A stretch of DNA of 45,048 nucleotides. It comes from Xenorhabdus thuongxuanensis. Lineage in GTDB: Bacteria > Pseudomonadota > Gammaproteobacteria > Enterobacterales > Enterobacteriaceae. This document shows positions 1-8,726 of this stretch, in pieces. Positions within the stretch are counted from its first letter, which is position 1, and the number at the start of each line of letters is the position of its first letter. The stretch covers positions 190,181-235,228 of the forward strand of contig NZ_MKGR01000003.1 of the NCBI RefSeq assembly GCF_001908095.1. Direction: 5' to 3'. A model generated the notes under the pieces. That model made no database searches. It was given only the letters and a program-made list of their open reading frames with translations, and had not been told where the DNA came from. A program made the translations under genes and the position numbers.

Positions 1-39
1 GAGGGCACGTTTTTGTTCTGGTGTCAGATGAATTTTCAT
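1..39 (-). CDS. IS630-like transposase, N-terminal 13 codons only (partial)
   Basis: The first 39 bases, read on the minus strand, give MKIHLTPEQKRAL from an ATG at 39 and run off the window edge. This start resembles the N-terminus of IS630-family transposases, whose first domain is a helix-turn-helix that binds the element ends. Only 13 residues are visible, so the family call rests on recall of that N-terminal pattern. The catalytic DDE domain would lie outside the window and its integrity cannot be judged. Confidence 0.5.
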   Translation of the reverse strand, partial: MKIHLTPEQKRAL

Positions 40-100
40 GGTCGTAAGCATGATCTGGTTTGGGGGATAAATCAAGCATCTTCAATGGCGATTGGTATAT
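1..100 (-). mobile_element. End of an IS630-type insertion sequence (partial)
   Basis: The transposase start at 39 is followed, moving right, by about 60 bases that would hold the element's 5' end. IS630 elements insert at TA and duplicate it, and a TATATA run lies at about 92-100. I could not verify a terminal repeat because the other end is outside the window, so the right boundary is a guess. Confidence 0.35.
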
Positions 101-280
101 AATGTCCAATAATACTTGTTAGCTTATCCTACATAACGCAACAACGCTGTTACTATCGTAAGTGTGTTTATGCTCTTTGACGGGATAACTAAAGCCAACA
201 AAATCTCAGGGAAGACAGCATCCAGGCCGTTTCTGGCATAGGAAGAAATTTACCAACCATACAGCCAATTGGAGTGATAT
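101..280. other. Non-coding stretch between IS end and pntB terminator
   Basis: I see no reading frame of useful length, RNA gene or clear repeat here. It separates the insertion sequence end from the terminator of the pntAB operon. Confidence 0.5.
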
Positions 281-321
281 AAAAAAGAAAAGAGCTTCGC
301 GTTATAACGCGAAGCTCTTTG
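281..321 (-). terminator. Rho-independent terminator of pntAB
   Basis: Bases 291-318 form a perfect 28-base palindrome (AGAGCTTCGCGTTA and its complement). On the minus strand it is followed by a T-rich run (complement of the A-rich 281-290). It lies about 30 bases beyond the pntB stop, which is the expected place for the operon terminator. Confidence 0.9.
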
Positions 322-350
322 GATCTTGAAGTTGCTTGATCCCCTTTCAG

Positions 351-1739
351 TTATAAAGCCCGAAGGATGGCTTCTACACTTTCTTTCGCATCACCAAACA
401 ACATTTGTGTATTGTCTTTAAAGAATAATGGATTTTGCACTCCGGCATATCCCGTATTCATCGAACGTTTAAATACGATGACATTTTGTGCTTTCCAAAC
501 CTCCAAAACTGGCATGCCAGCAATAGGGCTTGAAGGATCTTCCTGAGCGGCTGGGTTTACAGTGTCATTGGCTCCTATAACTAAAACCGTATCCGTTCCA
601 GAAAAATCGTCATTAATTTCATCCATTTCCAAGACAATATCATAAGGAACTTTGGCTTCAGCAAGTAATACGTTCATATGACCTGGCAACCGTCCCGCAA
701 CGGGGTGAATGCCAAAGCGAACATTTATGCCCTTCTCTCGTAATTTGGCTGTAATGTCATGTACAGGATACTGCGCTTGAGCAACTGCCATACCATAGCC
801 TGGGGTAATGATAACGGAAGTAGAATTTTTCAACAGGTCAGCGACATCTTCCTCGGTTGTTTCGCGGTACTCTCCCAAATCTTGATCACCACCGGAAGAA
901 CTGCCATCTGTACCGAAACCGCCAGCAATGACACTGATAAAGGAACGATTCATCGCTTTACACATAATATAAGAAAGGATTGCCCCCGAAGAACCCACTA
1001 AGGCACCTGTGACTATCAGTAAATCATTACTTAGCATGAAACCTGCCGCCGCCGCCGCCCAGCCTGAATATGAGTTCAGCATGGAAATAACGACTGGCAT
1101 ATCTGCACCGCCAATCGAGGCCACTAAATGCCAGCCAAAAGCGAGAGCGATAACTGTCATCACCAGTAAAGTGAAGACTTGCAAGCCAACACTTTCTGTT
1201 TTGATAAAGGTGAACATTAAGATCAAGGAGACAACCAATGCTGCCAGATTAAGTTTGTGCCGATGTGGCAACATCAATGGTTTGGACGATATTTTCCCAC
1301 GTAATTTACCAAATGCCACAATTGAACCAGTAAATGTTACGGCACCAATAAATACCCCAAGGAAAACTTCTGTCAGGTGAATATTTACCATAATAGAGCT
1401 GGCAAAAATATCATGGGTGATAAAACTATTGAACCCAACCAGAACTGCCGCCAATCCGACAAAACTGTGTAGGATAGCTACTAATTCTGGCATTTCGGTC
1501 ATCTCCACTTTTTTGGCGAGACGAATACCAATAACCGCACCGATAACCATCGCTAAAATAATCCAGCCAATTTTGCCAGTATCAGGCCCTAAAATCGTGG
1601 CAATCAACGCAATTGCCATACCAACGATACCAAAAATGTTACCGCGTCTGGAGCTTTCGTGGCGGGAAAGTCCGGCAAGGCTGAAAATGAACAAAATGGC
1701 GGCAACAATATAAGCTGCTGTAACTACTCCGTTCGACAT
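351..1739 (-). CDS. pntB: NAD(P) transhydrogenase subunit beta
   Basis: PntB is the beta subunit of the inner-membrane proton-translocating transhydrogenase, which makes NADPH from NADH using the proton gradient. The 462 residues match the usual length. The first ~260 residues are a run of hydrophobic membrane helices (domain II). The C-terminal ~190 residues are the NADP(H)-binding domain III, with the fingerprint [13 protein letters not shown] at about 314 and [13 protein letters not shown] sequence nearer the end. The ATG has a strong ribosome site (AAGGGG) and lies 10 bases after the pntA stop, so the two genes are one operon ending in the palindrome at 291-318. Confidence 0.97.
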   Translation of the reverse strand: MSNGVVTAAYIVAAILFIFSLAGLSRHESSRRGNIFGIVGMAIALIATILGPDTGKIGWIILAMVIGAVIGIRLAKKVEMTEMPELVAILHSFVGLAAVLVGFNSFITHDIFASSIMVNIHLTEVFLGVFIGAVTFTGSIVAFGKLRGKISSKPLMLPHRHKLNLAALVVSLILMFTFIKTESVGLQVFTLLVMTVIALAFGWHLVASIGGADMPVVISMLNSYSGWAAAAAGFMLSNDLLIVTGALVGSSGAILSYIMCKAMNRSFISVIAGGFGTDGSSSGGDQDLGEYRETTEEDVADLLKNSTSVIITPGYGMAVAQAQYPVHDITAKLREKGINVRFGIHPVAGRLPGHMNVLLAEAKVPYDIVLEMDEINDDFSGTDTVLVIGANDTVNPAAQEDPSSPIAGMPVLEVWKAQNVIVFKRSMNTGYAGVQNPLFFKDNTQMLFGDAKESVEAILRAL

Positions 1740-1749
1740 AAGTTACCCC

Positions 1750-3285
1750 TTATCCTTTACGAAACATTTTCAGCATACGTTGAGTGACAGTAAAGCCACC
1801 AAAAATATTGATGCTGGCAATTAATACGGCAATGAATGAGAAGAAACCCACCCATCCCCCTTCACCAATTTGCAGTACAGCACCAACTACAATGATCCCT
1901 GAAATAGCGTTGGTGACGGACATTAATGGTGTGTGCAACGAATGGCTGACATTCCAAACAACGTAATAACCCACCACACAGGATAAGGCAAAAACAGTAA
2001 AATGAGATAAAAACTCTTTCGGGGCAACATGTGCTAACCAGCCATACAGAATTATCACTAGCGCGAGAGCTCCATACTTCAGCCACGTAGGTTTCGGTTT
2101 TTCTGCTAATTTCTCCTCTTTTTTTATTGACGTTGGTTTGGCAGTTGTTGGTTGAACCGAAACTTGGATGGGCGGAGCTGGCCATGTAATTTCACCTTGT
2201 TTAATGACAGTGACGCCACGTATAACGACATCATCAAAATCAATGATGATTTCTCCATTGTTTTTTTTGCACAGTAGTTTCAGCAAATTGACCAGATTTG
2301 AACCATAGAGTTGTGATGATTGGGTAGGCAATCGACTGGGCAAATCAGTATAGCCGATAATTTTCACCCCATTTGCTGTAACGACAAGCTTATTGGCTTG
2401 CGTATATTCACAGTTACCGCCATTTTGGGCAGCCAGATCGACAATTACGCTACCAGGTTTCATGGAATCAACCATTTCTTTCGTGATAAGCCGTGGTGCC
2501 GGTTTCCCCGGAATCAATGCTGTTGTAACGATAATGTCGACTTCTTTTGCTTGTGCAGCAAACAATTCCATTTCTGCTTTGATAAAAGCTTCTGACATTA
2601 CTTTTGCATAACCGTCACCACTGCCTGCTTCTTCTTTGAAATTTAATTCCAAGAATTCAGCACCCATGCTTTGTACTTGTTCCTTGACTTCCGGGCGTGT
2701 ATCAAAAGCACGGACAATCGCACCCAGGCTACCAGCAGCACCAATTGCAGCTAATCCGGCAACACCTGCTCCAATAATCATAACTTTAGCTGGTGGTATT
2801 TTACCTGCCGCTGTAATTTGTCCTGTGAAAAAACGACCAAATTCATGGGCGGATTCGACAATGGCACGATAACCAGCAATATTTGCCATTGAACTGAGGG
2901 CATCTAAAGATTGTGCGCGGGAAATTCGTGGAACTGCATCCATAGCAAGAACAGTTACCTTGCGTTTTGCCAGTTTTGCCATTAATGACGGATTTAGCGC
3001 TGGCCAAATAAAACTAATTAGAGTAGCGCCTTCTTTGATTAGGGCAATTTCATCATCTTCAGGAGCGTTTACTTTTAAAATGATATCTGATCGCCAAACC
3101 TGATGGATTTCTTCTATATCAGCCCCTGCTTTTTGATACGCAGCATCATTAAAACTAGCAAGTTGCCCCGCTCCTGTCTCAACTGTGACGTCGAACCCTA
3201 ATTTCTTCAATTGCTCCACGGTTGATGGTGTGGCAGCAATGCGCGCCTCATTGGAAAGTCGCTCTTTTGGTACACCAATACGCAT
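1750..3285 (-). CDS. pntA: NAD(P) transhydrogenase subunit alpha
   Basis: PntA carries the NAD(H)-binding domain I and part of the membrane domain of the transhydrogenase, working with PntB. The protein has 511 residues, one more than I recall for E. coli. It starts [11 protein letters not shown] Rossmann fingerprint [18 protein letters not shown] lies near residue 172. A Lys/Pro-rich linker at ~375-405 is followed by about four membrane helices. The ATG is preceded by AAGGAAACATT. It is the first gene of the pntAB operon and is divergent from ydgH. Confidence 0.97.
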   Translation of the reverse strand: MRIGVPKERLSNEARIAATPSTVEQLKKLGFDVTVETGAGQLASFNDAAYQKAGADIEEIHQVWRSDIILKVNAPEDDEIALIKEGATLISFIWPALNPSLMAKLAKRKVTVLAMDAVPRISRAQSLDALSSMANIAGYRAIVESAHEFGRFFTGQITAAGKIPPAKVMIIGAGVAGLAAIGAAGSLGAIVRAFDTRPEVKEQVQSMGAEFLELNFKEEAGSGDGYAKVMSEAFIKAEMELFAAQAKEVDIIVTTALIPGKPAPRLITKEMVDSMKPGSVIVDLAAQNGGNCEYTQANKLVVTANGVKIIGYTDLPSRLPTQSSQLYGSNLVNLLKLLCKKNNGEIIIDFDDVVIRGVTVIKQGEITWPAPPIQVSVQPTTAKPTSIKKEEKLAEKPKPTWLKYGALALVIILYGWLAHVAPKEFLSHFTVFALSCVVGYYVVWNVSHSLHTPLMSVTNAISGIIVVGAVLQIGEGGWVGFFSFIAVLIASINIFGGFTVTQRMLKMFRKG

Positions 3286-3636
3286 AATGTTTCCTTCTTT
3301 AAGAATGAAATATTGTTGATTATTACCTTGTTGAAGCTAATTTAACGATTAAATAGAATACCAAATAGTAACTCAATGAAAATAATGTCAACGAATTATC
3401 ATAAAATCAGAAAAACAAAATGACCTTTTAATGTAAATAATTATTTGGCTCGTATAACTTACTATATTTAGTAAAATTCTTAGTGTCATATACTAAAAGC
3501 GAGTAACTGTTTTTTTAGAAGGCATAATTTCTTGCGGCAATTAGCATTATTACATGTAATAATTGCAACCTATGTGATGCATAACAATGTTCAGCACGTT
3601 ATAAATATTTTAATGCGCAAGGCGAAAGGATTTTTT
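3286..3636. other. Divergent promoter region between pntA and ydgH
   Basis: This AT-rich 351-base gap must hold the promoters of pntAB (minus) and ydgH (plus). One symmetric site is visible: TTACTA-TATT-TAGTAA at 3459-3474. I cannot assign it to a regulator. No small gene is convincing here. Confidence 0.4.
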
Positions 3637-4590
3637 ATGAAGCTGAAGACAACGATCATCGCTACCGCGGTGTTCTCACTAACCACGATGACCGCTGCAC
3701 ATGCAGCTAAAGAATTGACTCCAGAACAAGCGGCGGAGTTTAAACCTTTTGAGCGGATTTCAGTTACTGGTCGTTTTAATGCAATTTATGAAGCTGCGGA
3801 TGCTGTTTCCCGTCAGGCAGATAAAAAAGGCGCTGACAGTTTTTACATTCAAAGCCTCGATGATCTCAATGGAAGTGGTAATTTGCGTGTTATCGCCGAT
3901 TTGTACCACAAAAATGCAGAAAAAGCAGATAAAACACCTAACTATCGCATTTATCGTGGCATCAAAGAGTTACCTAAAACTGAAGCCATTACCTTAGAGC
4001 CTTTCGATACTGTAACTGTTAATGGTTATTTTCCGACTGACCCTGATATGAAAGAAGCTATCGCTAAAGCAGCTAAAAAGAAAGATGCGGCATCTTTCTT
4101 TATTGTCCGTGATATTGCACCGAATAATGGAGGAAACCAAATAGTTACAGCATATGTTTATAAAGAAGATGCGCCAAAACGTAAGATTCAGTCTGGTGAA
4201 GCTGTGATCCCAGCAGATTCTGAAGCAGGACGCCAGGCTCTGGCACAAGGCGGAGAAGAATCAAGGAAAGTCGAAATTCCAGGTATTGCTTCTTCAACTT
4301 CGACAAGTAATGTCGTTGGGCGATTTTTTGAAACCCAGTCATCAAAAGGTAGTCGTTACACTGTAACTTTACCTGATGGCACAAAAATTCAAGAGCTGAA
4401 TAAAGCATCCGCGGCTCAGATGGTTCCGTTCGATTCCATTACCTTTTATGGCTATTATACTACCGCACCTGAAGTTTCTTATCAGGTTGCTAAGCGTGCG
4501 GCAGAGAAAGGTGCAAAGTATTACCATATTACTCGAGAATGGCAATCTAATGGTGGTAACGTTACCATCAGTGCAGATTTATTCAAATAA
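3637..4590 (+). CDS. ydgH: YdgH/BhsA-family periplasmic protein with three DUF1471 domains
   Basis: This is a secreted envelope protein of the DUF1471 (YdgH/BhsA/McbA) group, whose members are tied to stress and biofilm; the precise role is not known. The frame is open from 3532, but I start at the ATG at 3637. That start gives a clean signal peptide (MKLKTTIIATAVFSLTT, cleavage after AHA) and follows an AAGG-type ribosome site. The mature part repeats one ~55-residue domain three times, beginning at FERISVTG, FDTVTVNG and FDSITFYG. Length is 317 residues, as in E. coli. It lies divergent from pntAB, the conserved enterobacterial order, and ends in a strong terminator. Confidence 0.93.
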   Translation: MKLKTTIIATAVFSLTTMTAAHAAKELTPEQAAEFKPFERISVTGRFNAIYEAADAVSRQADKKGADSFYIQSLDDLNGSGNLRVIADLYHKNAEKADKTPNYRIYRGIKELPKTEAITLEPFDTVTVNGYFPTDPDMKEAIAKAAKKKDAASFFIVRDIAPNNGGNQIVTAYVYKEDAPKRKIQSGEAVIPADSEAGRQALAQGGEESRKVEIPGIASSTSTSNVVGRFFETQSSKGSRYTVTLPDGTKIQELNKASAAQMVPFDSITFYGYYTTAPEVSYQVAKRAAEKGAKYYHITREWQSNGGNVTISADLFK

Positions 4591-4618
4591 TCATAGTATT
4601 GTAGTTCAGCAATTCTTG

Positions 4619-4649
4619 AAAAAGGCACAAATGTTGTTTGTGCCTTTTT
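4619..4649 (+). terminator. Terminator of ydgH
   Basis: Arms AAAGGCACAAA (4621-4631) and TTTGTGCCTTT (4637-4647) pair perfectly around TGTTG. The stem runs into TTTTT and starts 30 bases after the ydgH stop. Confidence 0.92.
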
Positions 4650-5139
4650 GATTGGATCTCTTTGGTATTTTATTATTTATTTGCATCAATAACCTTCCAA
4701 AAATTAACAATTAAATAACGTTACGATGAGGGATGAATTGTAAATCATCCTGTTTATCCTTCCCTTTTATTGACGAAATTTACATAATTGTTTTTTATTT
4801 ATTTCTATAATGTAAAATTAATAGCCGGTATTATACAGAATGATTATCTTGTGATCATTGCTATGTTTATTAAGATAATAACACGCATTAGAAAAATTAT
4901 TTATAATGCGTTTTCTTACTTCTTTACATAATTTTATGCATAAAATTTATATTTTTTTGCATAGTCAACCATTGCATACAATCCTTTCACTCCGTAGAAT
5001 CGCCCTGTTTTTAGATTTATCTACTGAATCTGTTCTGCAATTCTTCGCATGGATGCAATAAATGTCCAATATGTGTTTGATATTCGGGACAAGTGTTCTG
5101 GCTAATCGTGTTGATTATATTATTTTTAGGAACGTATCT
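4650..5139. other. AT-rich leader of ydgI
   Basis: About 490 bases without a gene. A small hairpin, GGATGA-attgtaaa-TCATCC, lies at about 4729-4748. The rest is low-complexity AT and presumably contains the ydgI promoter. Weak dyad sequence around 4935 (TTTATGCATAAA) is visible. folM, next to ydgI in E. coli, is not here. Confidence 0.4.
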
Positions 5140-6531
5140 TTGGAAAAGAAATTAGGCCTTACATCTCTGACAGCACTGGTACTCAGTTCTATGGTCGGTG
5201 CCGGCGTATTCAGTTTGCCGCAAAACATGGCGCAAGCAGGAAGTCCTGCTGCATTAATGATTGGTTGGGGAATAACAGGCATAGGTATTCTCTTTTTAGC
5301 CACTTCCTTACTGTTACTTTCACGACTTCGCCCTGATTTGGATAGCGGTATTTTTACTTACGCAAGAGAGGGTTTTGGGGAGTTAGTTGGATTCTGCTCT
5401 GCATGGGGATATTGGTTTTGTGCCATTATTGCCAATGTTTCTTACTTAGTTATCGTTTTTGCTGCGTTAAGTTTTTTCACTGATACTGAACATTCAATAA
5501 TTTTTGGTGATGGTAATACTTGGCAATCGTTAATAGGTGAATCTATTTTACTTTGGTTTGTTCATTGGTTGGTATTGCGAGGTGTACAAACGGCTGCGGG
5601 AGTTAACCTGCTGGCTACAATGGCAAAATTATTACCATTGACCCTATTTATTATCTTAGCTGCCATCGCTTTCAAAATGGATGTGTTTTCATTTGATTTC
5701 CGTGGTATTGAAATGGGAGTTCCTGTTTGGCAGCAAGTTAAAGACACGATGCTAATTACACTGTGGGTTTTTATCGGTGTTGAAGGTGCAGTTGTTGTTT
5801 CAGCCAGAGCTAGAAAACGCAAGGATATTGGTATCGCAACTGTGCTGGCTGTTATTTCAGCATTAGGAGTATATGTGCTGGTTACCCTGCTTTCATTAGG
5901 ATTGATCACTAGACCTGAATTAGCGGCTATGCGTAATCCTTCTATGGCAACTTTGATGGTCGGATTAATAGGTTCTTCAGGTGAAATTGTGATTATTGCT
6001 GGCTTGATCATCTCTGTTTGTGGAGCTTATCTGAGTTGGACAATTATGGCAGCAGAAGTACCATTTATCGCTTCTTTACACGGCTCATTTCCGAAGGTTT
6101 TCAAAAAACAAAACAGTAAGAAAGCGCCTGAATCATCACTTTGGATCACGAATGGTGCTATACAACTTTCTTTGGTTTTAATTTGGTTAAGTGGTAGTAA
6201 CTACAATACATTACTCTCCATTGCTTCTGAGATGATCCTTGTCCCCTACTTTCTTGTAGGTGCATTTTTAATGAAGGTTGCCTTTCAACGCAGTAGCCGT
6301 GCTTTGTTCTTTATTGCCTTAGGTGCTTGCACCTATGGGTTATGGTTACTCTATGCTTCAGGACTAATGAATCTTTTGCTTTCGATAGTGCTATATGCCC
6401 CTGGATTGTTGGTTTTTCTGTATTCACGCAGACAATATCAGAAGAAAGTACCGTTAAGCGTTATAGAAAAATCAACCATTGTGATTTTGTTCTTAATGGT
6501 GCTTCCATCTACATGGAAATTAATGCATTAA
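5140..6531 (+). CDS. ydgI: Amino-acid/polyamine (APC) antiporter, arginine:ornithine type
   Basis: This is an inner-membrane carrier of the APC superfamily, close to E. coli YdgI, annotated as a putative arginine:ornithine antiporter; the substrate is inferred from homology. It has about 12 hydrophobic segments. The N-terminal family motif is SSMVGAGVFSLPQNMA, and VWVFIGVEGAVVVSARAR-like sequence lies near the middle. The frame is open from 5062. I choose the TTG at 5140 because AGG at 5128 is well spaced and the resulting LEKKLGLTSLTALVLSS aligns end to end with the E. coli N-terminus, giving 463 residues. It has its own terminator downstream and sits next to ydgH as in E. coli. Confidence 0.9.
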   Translation: MEKKLGLTSLTALVLSSMVGAGVFSLPQNMAQAGSPAALMIGWGITGIGILFLATSLLLLSRLRPDLDSGIFTYAREGFGELVGFCSAWGYWFCAIIANVSYLVIVFAALSFFTDTEHSIIFGDGNTWQSLIGESILLWFVHWLVLRGVQTAAGVNLLATMAKLLPLTLFIILAAIAFKMDVFSFDFRGIEMGVPVWQQVKDTMLITLWVFIGVEGAVVVSARARKRKDIGIATVLAVISALGVYVLVTLLSLGLITRPELAAMRNPSMATLMVGLIGSSGEIVIIAGLIISVCGAYLSWTIMAAEVPFIASLHGSFPKVFKKQNSKKAPESSLWITNGAIQLSLVLIWLSGSNYNTLLSIASEMILVPYFLVGAFLMKVAFQRSSRALFFIALGACTYGLWLLYASGLMNLLLSIVLYAPGLLVFLYSRRQYQKKVPLSVIEKSTIVILFLMVLPSTWKLMH

Positions 6532-6555
6532 TAATAATTTACAACTAAGCAATTT

Positions 6556-6589
6556 AAGGGGAGAAACTAAATTCTCCTCTTATTTTTTT
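6556..6589 (+). terminator. Terminator of ydgI
   Basis: AAGGGGAGAA (6556-6565) pairs with TTCTCCTCTT (6572-6581) with one G-T wobble and a 6-base loop. TATTTTTTT follows. Confidence 0.88.
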
Positions 6590-7066
6590 GGTTTTTTTTG
6601 AGATAGATTTTGTGGTGGGGAAGTTAATTTTTTCTTTATATTTTAGTAGTATGTTGTAATTAAATCACGAAGAATAGATCATTTTAAAGCCAAAACATAA
6701 GAATTAATTCTGATTTAATTCCAGTGCATTCTTCAAATAAATAGGATGTAAGCTGTAATAAGATATTTATCATAAAGATTTTATCAAAAAAAAATTAACT
6801 TTAAGCAAATGTAATTCATTTTCATTTACCTTAAAAATAGATACAACCTCTTACATAATTACAAAAAATAGATATAAAAATTAAAATGAAAAAACTGAGT
6901 TACAAATAAATAATAAACATATAATAATTATTTAAACTTTTTGTAAAAAACAAAATTCAAACGCATTATGTGTCTTGCATCATTTTTATTTTTACAGAAT
7001 GTCATCAATTAATAATTAATCTTATAGAACAGAATAAAAGCTCTTTGAAGTTCAGAAAAAAATCTA

Positions 7067-7080
7067 TGTTATGCATAACA
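7067..7080. promoter_or_regulatory. 14-base palindrome upstream of fimbrial operon, possible operator
   Basis: TGTTATGCATAACA is a perfect 14-base palindrome about 255 bases before the major subunit gene, sitting inside a larger inverted repeat. The symmetric site would suit a dimeric regulator, but none can be named. Confidence 0.35.
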
Positions 7081-7143
7081 ATTCTATTAATTTTTTCCTA
7101 ACAGCTTAAAACTTCAAAGTATGAGATTAGTCAAGTTATTATT

Positions 7144-7171
7144 TTGATTTTTGTTAATTAATCGCTACTAT
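7144..7171 (+). promoter_or_regulatory. Candidate sigma-70 promoter of fimbrial operon
   Basis: TTGATT at 7144 and TACTAT at 7166 are spaced by 16 bases. The surrounding DNA is so AT-rich that chance matches are likely. Confidence 0.25.
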
Positions 7172-7335
7172 ATTTTTTACCTTATCTATTGATGAGGAAA
7201 TATGAAATGTTGTTTCGTTGTTTATCAGAAGTAAACCTAACCAACTTGTTGCCGTATTTATGTACGGTATTAACATTAACTCAATAATCTGTTTCTCTGT
7301 CGAATAAGCTCGTCAGAAGTAGGATGCATTAAGAA

Positions 7336-7866
7336 ATGAAAACTAAGTTAATTATTTCATCTGTATTTGCTTCATTTGTATTTATGTCCACCGCCCATGC
7401 TGCTGATGGGCAAATTAAATTTACGGGAAAGATTACTGCTACCGCGTGTAAAATAGATTCAAATTCTGCTAACCAAACCGTAAATATGGGAACTATCAGC
7501 TCAAATTCATTTAATGGACCTTATAGTACTTCTGCCTCTACCCGTTTTAGTATTAAATTGACCGATTGCCCACAAGATTATCAACACGCACAGGTCAAAT
7601 TTGATGGGCAGACGGACAGAGCCAGTAGCCGATTTTTAGCGTTAAGTCGTAATGGAGGAGAAAATCCTGCTCAGGGTGTTGCAATTGCACTTTATGAAGA
7701 TGATAGTAATACCATGATCAATCTGGCAGAAAATTCACGTCCTCAATATTTTTCACATGGAAAAACAGAAGAATTGAAATTCGTTGCCAAATACATTGCA
7801 ACGGCTAAAACTGTGACTCCAGGTACAGGTGATGCAGTAGCTAACTTCACTATTGTCTATAACTAA
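7336..7866 (+). CDS. Fimbrial major subunit (type 1-like pilin)
   Basis: This is a secreted pilin that polymerises into the fimbrial rod by donor-strand exchange. The 176-residue precursor starts with a 22-residue signal peptide ending AHA. The mature part has the two conserved pilin cysteines (TATACKID and LTDCPQDY, around residues 33 and 72) forming the usual disulfide. A beta-zipper C-terminus ends FTIVYN with the penultimate tyrosine. ATG follows AGGATGCATTAAGAA. It is the first gene of a four-gene operon and, as usual for a major subunit, is separated from the chaperone by hairpins that could lower downstream expression. Confidence 0.92.
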   Translation: MKTKLIISSVFASFVFMSTAHAADGQIKFTGKITATACKIDSNSANQTVNMGTISSNSFNGPYSTSASTRFSIKLTDCPQDYQHAQVKFDGQTDRASSRFLALSRNGGENPAQGVAIALYEDDSNTMINLAENSRPQYFSHGKTEELKFVAKYIATAKTVTPGTGDAVANFTIVYN

Positions 7867-7870
7867 TTTA

Positions 7871-7893
7871 CCTATAACTAAAGGAAGTTATGG
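7871..7893 (+). other. Small intergenic hairpin after the major subunit gene
   Basis: CCTATAACT pairs with AGTTATGG (one bulged T) around AAAGGA, right after the stop codon. It may protect the 3' end of the pilin message. Confidence 0.4.
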
Positions 7894-7901
7894 CAGGGAA
7901 G

Positions 7902-7937
7902 CCAAAACAATATCTCTCTGGTCTAAATATTGTTTGG
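7902..7937 (+). promoter_or_regulatory. Hairpin that covers the chaperone ribosome site
   Basis: CCAAAACAATAT (7902-7913) pairs with ATATTGTTTGG (7927-7937) with one bulged A. The right arm ends on the GG of GGAG (7936-7939), the ribosome site of the chaperone gene. The fold would hide that site, a plausible way to keep chaperone output far below pilin output. Confidence 0.5.
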
Positions 7938-7947
7938 AGCGACCACT

Positions 7948-8634
7948 TTGAAATATTTTCGCATTTTAATTTTTATTCTTATCAGCGTTTTCAATACGAA
8001 TATCTCTTTTGCTGGAGTCGTCATTGGCGGCACACGTGTTGTTTATATTAGTGACCAGAAAGAAGCCTCTATTTCCATTAACAATCCAGAAACCGACATT
8101 TCTTACCTTATTCAATCGTGGGTTCAAGGTGAGAATGATGAAATGAAAACGCCTTTTATTATCACTCCCCCACTGTTCAAATTAACAGCCGAGAATGAGA
8201 ATGTTTTACGAATTGTTAAAATTGGCAATGAATTACCTGATGATAAAGAATCTTTGTTCTGGCTCAATATCAAGTCTATTCCCGCTACAACAAAATCAGA
8301 ACAAAATCAATTACAAATCACGGTAAAATCTCGGTTTAAGTTATTCTATCGCCCTGCCAACTTAGCCGATAATGCCGGTATTGCTTATAAAGCTCTGAAG
8401 TTCAGAGTCGATGGGGACAAATTCATTGCGGAAAATCCAACGCCTTACTATATCTCTTTTTCTGAGTTAATCACTGGCAATAATGTAGAAAATTACGAGA
8501 TTAAATCTGCGGGGATGATCCCTCCTTTTCAACAAAGAACTTGGAATATTCCTATAAAAAGCATCAGCCAAGTGACTTGGAAAATAATTAATGATTTTGG
8601 TGGCGTGTCACCAGAAGAAAGACGTAAGTTGTAA
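7948..8634 (+). CDS. Periplasmic fimbrial chaperone (PapD-like)
   Basis: This is a two-domain immunoglobulin-fold chaperone that caps pilins in the periplasm by donor-strand complementation. The frame is open from a TTG at 7930. I prefer the TTG at 7948, which has GGAG eight bases upstream and gives MKYFRILIFILISVF, a standard signal peptide cleaved after FAG or SFA; length 228. Family marks are GTRVVYISDQKEASISINN near the N-terminus, which includes the conserved arginine, and SRFKLFYRP with the conserved lysine. It ends 92 bases before the usher. Both candidate starts are TTG, which should lower expression. Confidence 0.92.
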   Translation: MKYFRILIFILISVFNTNISFAGVVIGGTRVVYISDQKEASISINNPETDISYLIQSWVQGENDEMKTPFIITPPLFKLTAENENVLRIVKIGNELPDDKESLFWLNIKSIPATTKSEQNQLQITVKSRFKLFYRPANLADNAGIAYKALKFRVDGDKFIAENPTPYYISFSELITGNNVENYEIKSAGMIPPFQQRTWNIPIKSISQVTWKIINDFGGVSPEERRKL

Positions 8635-8661
8635 TTCAAAAGCTAATTGTAATGAAAAACT

Positions 8662-8709
8662 ATATACCCAATAAACTTCAAGAGACAATCTGGAGAATAG
8701 TGGGTATAT
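8662..8709. repeat. TACCCA palindromic repeat between chaperone and usher
   Basis: ATATACCCA (8662-8670) and TGGGTATAT (8701-8709) are perfect inverted repeats around a 30-base loop containing AATAAACTTCAAG. The pattern recalls a short palindromic repeat scattered through Photorhabdus, Xenorhabdus and Yersinia intergenic regions; that link is from memory. In the operon transcript it would form a hairpin just before the usher gene. Confidence 0.55.
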
Positions 8710-8726
8710 CAAAATAGAAATTTATT

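Larger units (their letters stand above)
6590..7335. other. Long AT-rich leader of the fimbrial operon
   Basis: About 750 bases with no credible gene. Visible structure: a 14-base palindrome at 7067-7080, flanked by a 10-base inverted repeat CTTTGAAGTT (7043-7052) and AACTTCAAAG (7110-7119); a candidate promoter near 7144-7171; and a small hairpin CCGTA-tttatg-TACGG at 7252-7267. The length and AT content fit a silenced, regulated fimbrial promoter. No recombinase gene is present in the window. Confidence 0.5.

Noticed and set aside
7043-7119. Invertible promoter (phase switch) for the fimbrial operon
   Set aside because: The inverted arms are only 10 bases in very AT-rich DNA and no site-specific recombinase lies in the window, so I list it only as structure.
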